Positions 15,474 through 22,935 of a stretch of DNA of 37,500 bases are shown here, piece after piece. Within the stretch, counting starts at the first letter, position 1; each line of letters begins with the position of its first letter. The DNA is from an uncultured Prevotella sp. (lineage in GTDB: Bacteria > Bacteroidota > Bacteroidia > Bacteroidales > Bacteroidaceae). The stretch lies in NCBI GenBank assembly GCA_934256705.1, contig CAKQPF010000034.1, positions 1 through 37,500 of the forward strand. Reading direction: 5' to 3'. The translations under genes were made by a program, and so were the position numbers. The notes under the pieces were generated by a model that was given only the letters and a program-made list of their open reading frames with translations, had not been told where the DNA came from and searched no databases.

Positions 15474-17135
15474 ATGGAATGGATTGAAAGCATTTTCACG
15501 ATACACTCAGCAGTGCAGACTCTCATCGTGCTGTCACTCATCGTGGCACTGGGTCTGCCGCTCGGAAAGCTGCACATCAGGGGTATATCTCTTGGAGTGG
15601 CGTTCGTTTTCTTTATCGGCATCGTGGCAGGTAGCCTGCATTTCTCTGCCGACCCAGCGATGCTCAATTTCGCCGAGACCTTCGGATTGTCGCTCTTTGT
15701 CTATGCTTTAGGACTGCACGTAGGTCCTAACTTCATCGGCATGATGCGCCATGAGGGAGTGTCGCTCAATCTGTGGAGCATGGCAGTGATCGTCCTCGGC
15801 ACGGCAATGGCGCTCTCGCTCTGCCTCGTGTTGCCGATATGCGTGCCTGATATGGTCGGCATCCTCTGCGGAGCCACCACGAACACGCCGGCTCTCGGCG
15901 CTGCCCAGCAGGCTCTTGCCAATGCGCATCTGCCCCACAACGGTGCCGCATTGGGATGTGCCGTCACATATCCTCTTGGCGTAGTGGGCGTTATCTTCGC
16001 CATGATTCTGCTGCGCAAATTCCTTGTCACCCCCGCTGACCTGGTGCCACATCGCAATGATGACGAGGACCAGACGTTCGTCGGACAGTTCGTGGTGATA
16101 AATCCTGCCATCTCATGCAAGACAATCGCTGACATATCACAGATGACCCACCGCCAGTTTATCATCTCCAGAATATGGCGTGGCGAACAGGTCATCGTGC
16201 CTATAGCCTCCACCGAACTGCAAATCGGTGACAACGTCCTCGTGGTGACCAAGCGCGACGAGGTGCCTGCCATGGACATCCTCTTCGGCAAGCGCGTGGT
16301 GAAGGACTGGAACCGCGAGCAGATAGACTGGAATGCCATCGATTCATCGGTGGAAAGCCGTGACATCGTGATCACCCGCACCAAGCTCAACGGCAAGACG
16401 CTCGGTTCTCTCCATATGAGGCAGTCCTATGGCGTGAACGTGAGCCGGGTGATGCGTGGTGACATCAAGCTTCTCGCTACAGATACGCTCCACCTCCGCT
16501 ATGGCGACAGAGTGACTGTGGTGGGCACGCACGAAAACATCGACCATGCAGAAGCGTTCCTCGGCAATGCGGTACAGGTGCTCAATGAGCCAAACCTCGG
16601 TTCCATCTTCTTCGGACTCCTCCTGGGTCTCGCCGTGGGAATGGTTCCTATCTCCATCCCGGGCATGAGCACTCCTGTCAAACTCGGCATCGCCGGCGGT
16701 CCGATCATCATGGGTATCCTTATCGGAGCGATAGGTCCACGTATGCATCTGATAAGTTACACCACCCGTTCCGCCTCGCTCATGCTGCGCAAATTGGGTC
16801 TTTCGCTCTACCTTGCCTGCCTTGGTCTCACCGCCGGTAAGGACTTCCTTGCCACCGTAGTCCGCCCGGAGGGACTGCTATGGGTGGGCATCGGACTGGT
16901 GCTTACCATCCTTCCGCTGCTCATCATCGGCGCTATTGCCCTCAAGACCAAGAAATTCGACTTCGGCACCATCTGCGGTTTGCTTTGCGGAGCCATGGCA
17001 AACCCTATGGCATTGAGCTACGCCAACGAGACGATAAAGGGCGAACGTGCCGCCGTGGCCTACACTTCCGTATATCCGCTCGGCATGTTCCTGAGAGTGA
17101 TAATAGCACAAGTGATAATAATGTTCATCGTTTAG
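15474..17135 (+). CDS. AspT/YidE-family membrane transporter with two TrkA-C domains
   Basis: 553 aa. The family (aspartate:alanine exchanger, AAE) consists of two duplicated membrane halves around cytoplasmic RCK-C/TrkA-C domains. Here five or six helices fill about 10-185, with GATTNTPALGAAQQAL as the signature of the first half. Two TrkA-C domains follow (about 195-265, TELQIGDNVLVVTKRDEV; about 290-360, LHLRYGDRVTVVGTHENI). The second membrane half runs to the C terminus, with GLLCGAMANPMALSYAN mirroring the first signature. The substrate is probably a dicarboxylate or amino acid but cannot be fixed from sequence. It has its own promoter, a tandem repeat in the leader, and a terminator at 17218-17266. 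Confidence 0.9.
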   Translation: MEWIESIFTIHSAVQTLIVLSLIVALGLPLGKLHIRGISLGVAFVFFIGIVAGSLHFSADPAMLNFAETFGLSLFVYALGLHVGPNFIGMMRHEGVSLNLWSMAVIVLGTAMALSLCLVLPICVPDMVGILCGATTNTPALGAAQQALANAHLPHNGAALGCAVTYPLGVVGVIFAMILLRKFLVTPADLVPHRNDDEDQTFVGQFVVINPAISCKTIADISQMTHRQFIISRIWRGEQVIVPIASTELQIGDNVLVVTKRDEVPAMDILFGKRVVKDWNREQIDWNAIDSSVESRDIVITRTKLNGKTLGSLHMRQSYGVNVSRVMRGDIKLLATDTLHLRYGDRVTVVGTHENIDHAEAFLGNAVQVLNEPNLGSIFFGLLLGLAVGMVPISIPGMSTPVKLGIAGGPIIMGILIGAIGPRMHLISYTTRSASLMLRKLGLSLYLACLGLTAGKDFLATVVRPEGLLWVGIGLVLTILPLLIIGAIALKTKKFDFGTICGLLCGAMANPMALSYANETIKGERAAVAYTSVYPLGMFLRVIIAQVIIMFIV

Positions 17136-17217
17136 CCTGTCGTTTGGTTTACACGCTGTCCGCAACTTAAAATGTGTTAAACCCTACCGTCACGACTATC
17201 ACATATCCATAAAGAGC

Positions 17218-17266
17218 AAGAATGCGTTTTCCCTTGATTATAATCAACGGAAAGCGCATTCTTTTT
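17218..17266 (+). terminator. terminator after the AspT-type gene
   Basis: AAGAATGCG (17218-17226) pairs with CGCATTCTT (17255-17263), with an inner TTCC/GGAA helix, followed by T5. It lies about 80 nt after the stop. Confidence 0.85.
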
Positions 17267-17380
17267 ACTTTCAGGCAGAATGACAAGGCTCAAACCCTTA
17301 TTATATTTTCCGCCCGTAAAAACGCTTAAATCACTGGTTCAATGCCGTTTATGAAAATATCTTAAAAGCGCATACTGCAC

Positions 17381-17412
17381 TTTGCAAGTCTCGAAAACTT
17401 GTAGTACCTTTG
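17381..17412 (+). promoter_or_regulatory. promoter of the 116-aa gene
   Basis: TTTG (17381-17384), 20 nt, then TACCTTTG (17405-17412), 30 bp upstream of the start codon. Confidence 0.75.
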
Positions 17413-17442
17413 TGATTATTAACCCCCTAAAATTTAAGAAAA

Positions 17443-17793
17443 ATGATAACAGTTGACAATCGTAAAGACCTGATTAGCGAGTTTGAAAAAGGCAATAGCA
17501 AAGTAATGGTGACCGGCAAACTAAGGAAGCAAGTCAAAATAGTAATGAGAATATTGCTCTTTTTCAGAATTATCGTAGTGTTGATTACATTCTCTCTCCT
17601 GAGTTTCAATGGCCTACACATCAAGATGGCGGGAGAAATCCTTCTCACATTGTTTATCTTGACCTCACGACCGTTCCGCTATATTGTGGCACTGTTCGTC
17701 TGCGTAGGTCCACAAAGAATGATGCTTGATGAAAAATCTTATGATATAGACACCATCATCGACTCTAAAAAAGACCATATTGTCATACTATAG
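17443..17793 (+). CDS. small membrane protein of unknown function
   Basis: 116 aa, not recognised. A charged N terminus (1-32) is followed by two hydrophobic segments, about 35-56 (RILLFFRIIVVLITFSLLSF) and 62-90 (KMAGEILLTLFILTSRPFRYIVALFVCVG), and a charged tail. There is no signal peptide, so it is probably an inner-membrane protein with both ends in the cytoplasm. It has a consensus promoter and a perfect terminator, so it is an independent single-gene unit. Composition is more A/T-rich than the flanking cobamide genes. Confidence 0.75.
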   Translation: MITVDNRKDLISEFEKGNSKVMVTGKLRKQVKIVMRILLFFRIIVVLITFSLLSFNGLHIKMAGEILLTLFILTSRPFRYIVALFVCVGPQRMMLDEKSYDIDTIIDSKKDHIVIL

Positions 17794-17799
17794 TGACAA

Positions 17800-17841
17800 C
17801 ATCCCCAACCCCTCAGACGAGAGATTGGGGATGTTTTTTTT
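17800..17841 (+). terminator. terminator after the 116-aa gene
   Basis: A perfect 9-bp stem CATCCCCAA / TTGGGGATG (17800-17808 with 17825-17833) followed by T8, seven bases after the stop. Confidence 0.95.
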
Positions 17842-17919
17842 GCAAAACCACCAGAATCAAACAAGGAATATATCCATCAAGAGGTCATTGGCAAAGTGGT
17901 CTGCATGCGAATATCACGC

Positions 17920-19221
17920 CTAAGACAGGAAAGAATCTGGAAAAGAATCCTCCCAATAGAGGTGGGTATAGCTGGCGATGACATTGCCCTGGATGATGAA
18001 AGGCGAATCCATCTGCTGCCCGCAGGCATCATATACCGTTGCACTGGTCGGGGGCTGGGGAGCCTGGAAATGCGTATAGTGAAACTCATGTCCACGGTAT
18101 TCCCTGCCATTCATCACCACTCTACGGTAGCCTAACGACAGTTTCCGGTCCGCCTTGCGGTTTGATATGACGTAAGGCAACACGCCGCACATGGGGAAAG
18201 CCTCTCCATCTCCCGCTATCTCCTTGCACAGATACATCATTCCGCCACACTCGGCAATGATCCGTCCGCCCCTCATGGCATAGTCATGGATGCTCTTTCG
18301 GGTGCGTTCTGCCCTGTATAATTCCTCCAGATGCTGCTCCGGATAGCCACCGGGAAGATACAGGAGGGCGGTGTCTGCTGGCAGTTCGCAGTCCACTGTC
18401 GGATCAAAACATTCCACTTTTCCCATCTTTCCCAGCAAGTCTATATGCCTCTGATATATAAAGGAGAAGGAATCCGCATTGCGCGCCACGAGTATTCTGC
18501 CTTCGACAGTATTGACATCTGGCGACGAAACCGACGGTATCTGCGGCTTTTCCCCTGCCGTGATGCTGAGCAGGAGGTCGAGGTCGAGGTATTCCTCCAT
18601 CATATCTGCCAGACGGGAGGTGTCTGTCTGCTTGCTGAAATCCAGTCCGAGATAGCGTGATGAAGCCTCCACCTGCCGCTGGCGTGGCACGCATCCGAGG
18701 CAGGCAAGTCCCACATCGCTGCAGGCTTCACGCAGCATCCGGGCATGGCGGTCGCTCCCCACCTTATTGAATATCACGCCGACGACACGCACCGCCTCAT
18801 CATAATGCGCCATTCCGTAAAGCAAAGGCGCTACGGAATAGCCGGTATGGCTGGCATCCGCCACAAGTATCACGGGCAGATGGAGCGTGGAAGCGATATG
18901 GGCAGGGCTGCCCTGCTGGCGCAGAAAGCCGTCAAAGAGTCCCATCATTCCCTCCACCACGCTGACATCAGCACTGTCTGAGGCTTCTGCATATATCCGG
19001 CGCACATGGTCTTCCGACGACATGAAGAGGTCGAGATTATAGGATGGACGACCGCATGCCAGGCTATGGTATTTCGTGTCGATATAGTCCGGTCCGCATT
19101 TGAACGGCTGCACCGCCATGCCGCGACGCACCAATGCCGCCATTATGCCTATTGCCACAGTCGTCTTGCCAGAGCCTGAGGCGGGGGCTGCGATGAGAAA
19201 TTGAGGGAAATTCTGCTTCAT
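17920..19221 (-). CDS. cobB: cobyrinate a,c-diamide synthase (CobB/CbiA)
   Basis: 433 aa from the ATG at 19221; similarity starts at FLIAAPASGSGKTTVA. It amidates the a and c side chains of (cob)yrinate with glutamine and ATP. The P-loop-like dethiobiotin-synthetase domain is N-terminal (APASGSGKT, 12-20; FKCGPDYID; VEGMMGLFDG). The class I glutamine amidotransferase domain is C-terminal, with PGGYPEQHLEEL, nucleophile Cys325 in IIAECGGMM, and a catalytic-type His420 in ASYTHLYW. It is divergent from the riboswitch-controlled operon, so the riboswitch does not lie on its transcript. A weak -7 match (19235-19242) just before the ATG would make the leader extremely short. Confidence 0.95.
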   Translation of the reverse strand: MKQNFPQFLIAAPASGSGKTTVAIGIMAALVRRGMAVQPFKCGPDYIDTKYHSLACGRPSYNLDLFMSSEDHVRRIYAEASDSADVSVVEGMMGLFDGFLRQQGSPAHIASTLHLPVILVADASHTGYSVAPLLYGMAHYDEAVRVVGVIFNKVGSDRHARMLREACSDVGLACLGCVPRQRQVEASSRYLGLDFSKQTDTSRLADMMEEYLDLDLLLSITAGEKPQIPSVSSPDVNTVEGRILVARNADSFSFIYQRHIDLLGKMGKVECFDPTVDCELPADTALLYLPGGYPEQHLEELYRAERTRKSIHDYAMRGGRIIAECGGMMYLCKEIAGDGEAFPMCGVLPYVISNRKADRKLSLGYRRVVMNGREYRGHEFHYTHFQAPQPPTSATVYDACGQQMDSPFIIQGNVIASYTHLYWEDSFPDSFLS

Positions 19222-19234
19222 GGTTGCGAAATTA

Positions 19235-19242
19235 CAAAATAA
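19235..19242 (-). promoter_or_regulatory. weak candidate -7 element for cobB
   Basis: The minus strand reads TTATTTTG, one mismatch to TAnnTTTG. If used, transcription would start only a few bases before the ATG at 19221. Confidence 0.3.
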
Positions 19243-19274
19243 TTGCATTAAACAATGAAATTTCTCCAGTTTTT

Positions 19275-19305
19275 TTTGCCATGTAATATAAATTGACTAC
19301 TTTTG
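19275..19305 (+). promoter_or_regulatory. promoter of the cobamide operon
   Basis: TTTG (19275-19278), exactly 19 nt, then TACTTTTG (19298-19305), full Bacteroidetes consensus. The expected start at about 19312 lies right before the riboswitch. Confidence 0.85.
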
Positions 19306-19319
19306 CAAACGGAAATCGA

Positions 19320-19510
19320 AGGCAATCGTCGGCAGAAGCCGCACGATGTAAGGGAATCCGGTGGAAGACCGGAGCTGTACCTGCAGCTGTAATCCCCCAC
19401 AGACAAGGTCTGTCAGTATAACGCCACTGAGGAATACTCGGGAAGGTATGACAGACTGGGGAGAGCCAGAAGACCTGCCTCATCTATGCCCACTATCTCA
19501 GGCATACGCC
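19320..19510 (+). promoter_or_regulatory. cobalamin riboswitch
   Basis: Conserved blocks of the cobalamin aptamer appear in order: AAGGGAATCCGGTGGAAGACC (19350-19370), GAGCTG...GCAGCTGTAATC, AACGCCACTGA (19420-19430), and the B12-box region GAGCCAGAAGACCTGCC (19463-19479). GGCA at 19321 can pair with TGCC at 19476 to close the P1 stem. After the aptamer, TATGCC/GGCATA (19485-19506) forms a hairpin that may be the expression platform. No T-run follows, so control is more likely at translation or by a non-canonical mechanism. It precedes the BtuB-like receptor gene by about 75 nt and so reports cobalamin levels to that operon. Confidence 0.95.
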
Positions 19511-19584
19511 ACAGACAAGGCATTGCGCCCTCAGGATCAAGGGTTTGCAACATTCCTTATATATTCTTATTTACTTATCGTATT

Positions 19585-21726
19585 ATGACTCGCAGAAAGA
19601 CTCTGTGTCTATTGCTCTGTGTCTCATTGTGTCCTTCCGTTTGGGCGCAGAAGACGCTGGAGAGCAAGAAGGCATTGGAAGAAATCGTCGTGACCGGCAC
19701 CGGAACGCAGCACCTTCTGAAGGATGCTCCTGTGCAGACTGAGGTAATCAGCCACAAGGCTCTCAAGACATTCGCAGGACGCAGCATAGAGGACATTCTC
19801 TCACAGTTGTCCGCTTCATTCGATTTCGAGCAGGGCGATATGGGTTCGCAGATGCAGATGAATGGATTGGGCAACTCCTATATCCTCATCCTTGTGGACG
19901 GAAAGCGACTGCATGGCGATGTAGGCGGACAGAATGACCTCGGTCTTATCGACCCGAACAACATCGAACGCATCGAGATAGTGAAGGGCGCTTCGTCTGC
20001 TCTCTACGGCAGTGATGCCATTGCCGGCGTGATAAACATCATCACCCGAAAGCATGACGAGGGCATGATGATGGAAAACAAGACCCGATACGGCTCGCAC
20101 AATGACATTCGCCAGCACAACGGTATAGCCCTGCGCTTCGGAAAATGGAATTCATACACCAATTTCCAGCTGCAGCACAACGACGGATGGCAGAATACCG
20201 CGACGGAGCATACGCCAAGTTCGGCCACTCCCGTCACCGACTCCAGGAGCAAGACAGCAAATGAATTCACCAACTGGCAGATAGCCGAACGCCTCGCATG
20301 GAAGCCTACACAGCAGATGGAGGTCTATGCAGAAGGTTCATGGTACCAGAAAGGCATATTCCGAAAGAGCGGAAAATATCCCAAATATGATGTTTACAAT
20401 TTCGACCTGAAGTATAAGAACGCCTCTGCTTCTGCCGGAATACAATGGACCACAAACCGTGGTGACCTCGTTACGGCTGACGTCAGCTGGAACAAGCATG
20501 CCTATTACCATGCTTTCACATCCACCACTCTGGCTGAAGGCTTCGACGAGAACGGCAATTTCATTCTCGATTACCCTTATTTCACGGGGCAGAAACTGCT
20601 GATGAGCAATCAGGAACGCACCATGCTCAATATCAAGGGCGTGTTCGCACTGTCGCATTACAATAAGTTGAGCGCCGGACTTGAAGCGCGTTACGACTAT
20701 CTCAAGGCCCCTGCCAGCATCAAGGGACGCACCGCCGGCGACAACACCGAGGCGGTATATCTCCAGGATGAGATTCAGTTGGCAGACCCATTGCAGGTCA
20801 CTGCCGGACTGCGCCTCAACCGCAACGAGAGTTTCGGATGGAAACTGACTCCCAAACTCTCAGCTATGCTCAAGCTCGGTGACTTCCGTCTGAGGGCTTC
20901 ATGGAGCCAGGGATTCAAGACTCCGACCATTAAAGAGCTCAATTACCAATATGCACGCGACATGAGCGGCATAATCCTATTCCTCGGCAATCCCGACCTC
21001 AAGGCGCAGACTTCCAACTACTTCTCGCTCAACGGGGAATATACTTTCGGCAAACTGAACGTATCGCTGACAGGATATTACAACAAGGTAGATGACATGA
21101 TTGCACTCGTGACCGTGGCAAAGAGCGAAGCACCCGACTCATACCGCCAGCAATACGGCGAGATGCTCAGCAAAGTGCGCCGCTATCATAACATGGAGGA
21201 CGCCAAGACTTACGGCGTTGACTTCAACATACGCTACTCCACAGAGCATTTCAGCGCTGGTGCCGGATATTCCTACCTCGACACTGAGGCCAACATCTAT
21301 GACACCACGCACGACCGGATGACCAACGTCACCATCGACGGAATGGCTCATCATAAGGCCAACGTATTCGCCACATGGAACCATCAGTTTGCCGCCAGCT
21401 ATCTCTTCGGCATTGGTCTCTACGGAAAAATGTCATCAAAGCGTTATTACCAGACCAATGGCGACGGCAAAGGCTACCAGATATGGCGGCTCAGCACCAC
21501 CCACGACTTCGGCAAAAGCCGCCATCTGACATGGCGTGTCGAGGCTGGCGTGGACAATATATTCAACTATGTCGATCGCACTCCGCACGGTCTGCACCTC
21601 GGCACCAACACTCCGGGCACCACGATTTTCGCTTCTCTCACAGTGAAATTTGTCAAAGGTAAGAAAATACGCAACATATTTAACAATCAACATCATAAAA
21701 ACCAAAAAGAAAATGAAGAAGATTAA
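19585..21726 (+). CDS. btuB: BtuB-like TonB-dependent receptor, first copy
   Basis: 713 aa from the ATG at 19585; an in-frame upstream start (19486) lies in the riboswitch hairpin. A signal peptide ends at VWA (about residue 21). A TonB-box-like EEIVVTGTG is followed by the plug (about 40-150), including MQMNGLGNSYILILVDGKRLHGD and ASSALYGSDAIAGVINIITRK. The remainder is the 22-strand barrel. Riboswitch control and the operon content support cobamide or a related tetrapyrrole as ligand. Odd: the barrel would naturally end at FASLTVKF, but the frame continues for 24 polar residues (VKGKKIRNIF...) and overlaps the next gene by 14 bp. Confidence 0.93.
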   Translation: MTRRKTLCLLLCVSLCPSVWAQKTLESKKALEEIVVTGTGTQHLLKDAPVQTEVISHKALKTFAGRSIEDILSQLSASFDFEQGDMGSQMQMNGLGNSYILILVDGKRLHGDVGGQNDLGLIDPNNIERIEIVKGASSALYGSDAIAGVINIITRKHDEGMMMENKTRYGSHNDIRQHNGIALRFGKWNSYTNFQLQHNDGWQNTATEHTPSSATPVTDSRSKTANEFTNWQIAERLAWKPTQQMEVYAEGSWYQKGIFRKSGKYPKYDVYNFDLKYKNASASAGIQWTTNRGDLVTADVSWNKHAYYHAFTSTTLAEGFDENGNFILDYPYFTGQKLLMSNQERTMLNIKGVFALSHYNKLSAGLEARYDYLKAPASIKGRTAGDNTEAVYLQDEIQLADPLQVTAGLRLNRNESFGWKLTPKLSAMLKLGDFRLRASWSQGFKTPTIKELNYQYARDMSGIILFLGNPDLKAQTSNYFSLNGEYTFGKLNVSLTGYYNKVDDMIALVTVAKSEAPDSYRQQYGEMLSKVRRYHNMEDAKTYGVDFNIRYSTEHFSAGAGYSYLDTEANIYDTTHDRMTNVTIDGMAHHKANVFATWNHQFAASYLFGIGLYGKMSSKRYYQTNGDGKGYQIWRLSTTHDFGKSRHLTWRVEAGVDNIFNYVDRTPHGLHLGTNTPGTTIFASLTVKFVKGKKIRNIFNNQHHKNQKENEED

Positions 21727-22822
21727 ATTCCTGATGATGGCAGCTGTCGCTCTGATCTCTGCCATGGCATTCACCGCTTGCAGCGATGATGACGACAAAA
21801 ATGAAGGTGGAAACATCTCTAACATGGAGCGCTACCAGCGTGAAGTGGACGCTACCGTGAAGCAGAACAAGAAGAACGACAAGGCTATCCTCATCGTTGC
21901 CTTCGGTTCCACATGGCAGCAGGCTTATGATGCCTTCGACCTCACTGTGGAAGAGTACAAGAAGGAGTTCCCTGGCTACGACGTGTTCCTCTCTTTCTCT
22001 TCTGCTATCTGCATCAACCGCGCTATGGCAGGTGAGAATGTTGCTCCACGTAACTTCTACGAACCTAAGTATTGGCTCGAGTCTTTCGGACGTGTGCAGT
22101 ACAAGGAGGTCATCGTTCAGTCAATGCAGGTTATCCCTGGTGAGGAATACACCCGCGTAATCAATGCCATGAAGGACTTCGCCAACAACTCCAACGGCGA
22201 CCTCGACGACAAGTATCTCAGCGAGATGACCCTCAAGCTCGGTTATCCTCTTATGGCTGAATATCCTTCTGACGTCAACAATCTCGCAAAGGCTCTCAAC
22301 GACAACTTCGGCAGCTATGCAAAGAAGGGCGCTATGCTCCTCATGGGACACGGTAACCCTGACACCTATGACACCTATAAGGCCAACATCCGATACACAC
22401 AGCTCGAGGAAGTGCTCAAGAACAAATACAGCAACAACTACTATGTTGGCACTGTTGACATGAAGGAGAACTTCAAGACCCACGTTCACGAACGCATGAT
22501 CGCTGACGGTTTCAAGAGCGGAAACGTATATTGCGCTCCTCTCATGTCTATCGCTGGTGACCACGCCCACAATGACATGGCTGGCGACGATGACGCTTGG
22601 GACAACGGTTTCGAGAAGAATGACGAGGGTGAAGTGGAAGATACCAGCTGGAAGATGTACTTCAAGCACATGGGTTACACCATCGACGCTGACAGTTATA
22701 CCGACAGCAAGGGTATCGTAAAGGGTCTCCTGGAGTACTCTAACATCCGCGCTCTCTACAAGGCTCACACCAAGAATGCTGAGACTGTAGATTACTATCA
22801 CTCAAAGAATCCTGAAGAGTAA
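21713..22822 (+). CDS. cbiK: CbiK-family cobaltochelatase as a lipoprotein, probably surface-exposed
   Basis: 369 aa from the ATG at 21713, after an A-rich stretch; it overlaps the receptor gene by 14 bp. The signal peptide ends FTAC (Cys23) and is followed by SDDDD, which matches the Bacteroides-type lipoprotein export signal for the cell surface. The body is a class II chelatase: AILIVAFGSTWQQAYDAFD at 58-76, LLMGHGNPD with His213, and SIAGDHAHNDMAGDD with His284. These two histidines correspond to the metal-binding pair of CbiK. Cytoplasmic CbiK inserts cobalt into sirohydrochlorin. Exported relatives exist (periplasmic CbiK of Desulfovibrio, IhtB of Porphyromonas) and are linked to haem handling. 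A role in binding or demetallating a tetrapyrrole for the flanking receptors is inference. Confidence 0.9.
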   Translation: MKKIKFLMMAAVALISAMAFTACSDDDDKNEGGNISNMERYQREVDATVKQNKKNDKAILIVAFGSTWQQAYDAFDLTVEEYKKEFPGYDVFLSFSSAICINRAMAGENVAPRNFYEPKYWLESFGRVQYKEVIVQSMQVIPGEEYTRVINAMKDFANNSNGDLDDKYLSEMTLKLGYPLMAEYPSDVNNLAKALNDNFGSYAKKGAMLLMGHGNPDTYDTYKANIRYTQLEEVLKNKYSNNYYVGTVDMKENFKTHVHERMIADGFKSGNVYCAPLMSIAGDHAHNDMAGDDDAWDNGFEKNDEGEVEDTSWKMYFKHMGYTIDADSYTDSKGIVKGLLEYSNIRALYKAHTKNAETVDYYHSKNPEE

Positions 22823-22829
22823 ATGATTC

Positions 22830-22935
22830 GTTGTTTTGTTGTCTTGTTGTTTTGTTGTCTTGTTGGCAGTCATTTTCACGCAACACACAACTAAACAACA
22901 AGACAACAAACCAACAAAACCACAAGACAACAACC
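22830..22935. repeat. GTTG-rich / CAAC-rich hairpin, copy 3
   Basis: The left arm 22830-22866 (GTTGTTTTGTTGTCTTGTTG, partly duplicated) pairs with the right arm 22889-22935 (ACAACAAGACAACAAACCAAC and a second partial copy), with one or two mismatches over 21 bp. It lies between the stop of cbiK (22822) and the start of the second receptor, filling the spacer. It is an internal operon element rather than an end. Confidence 0.8.
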
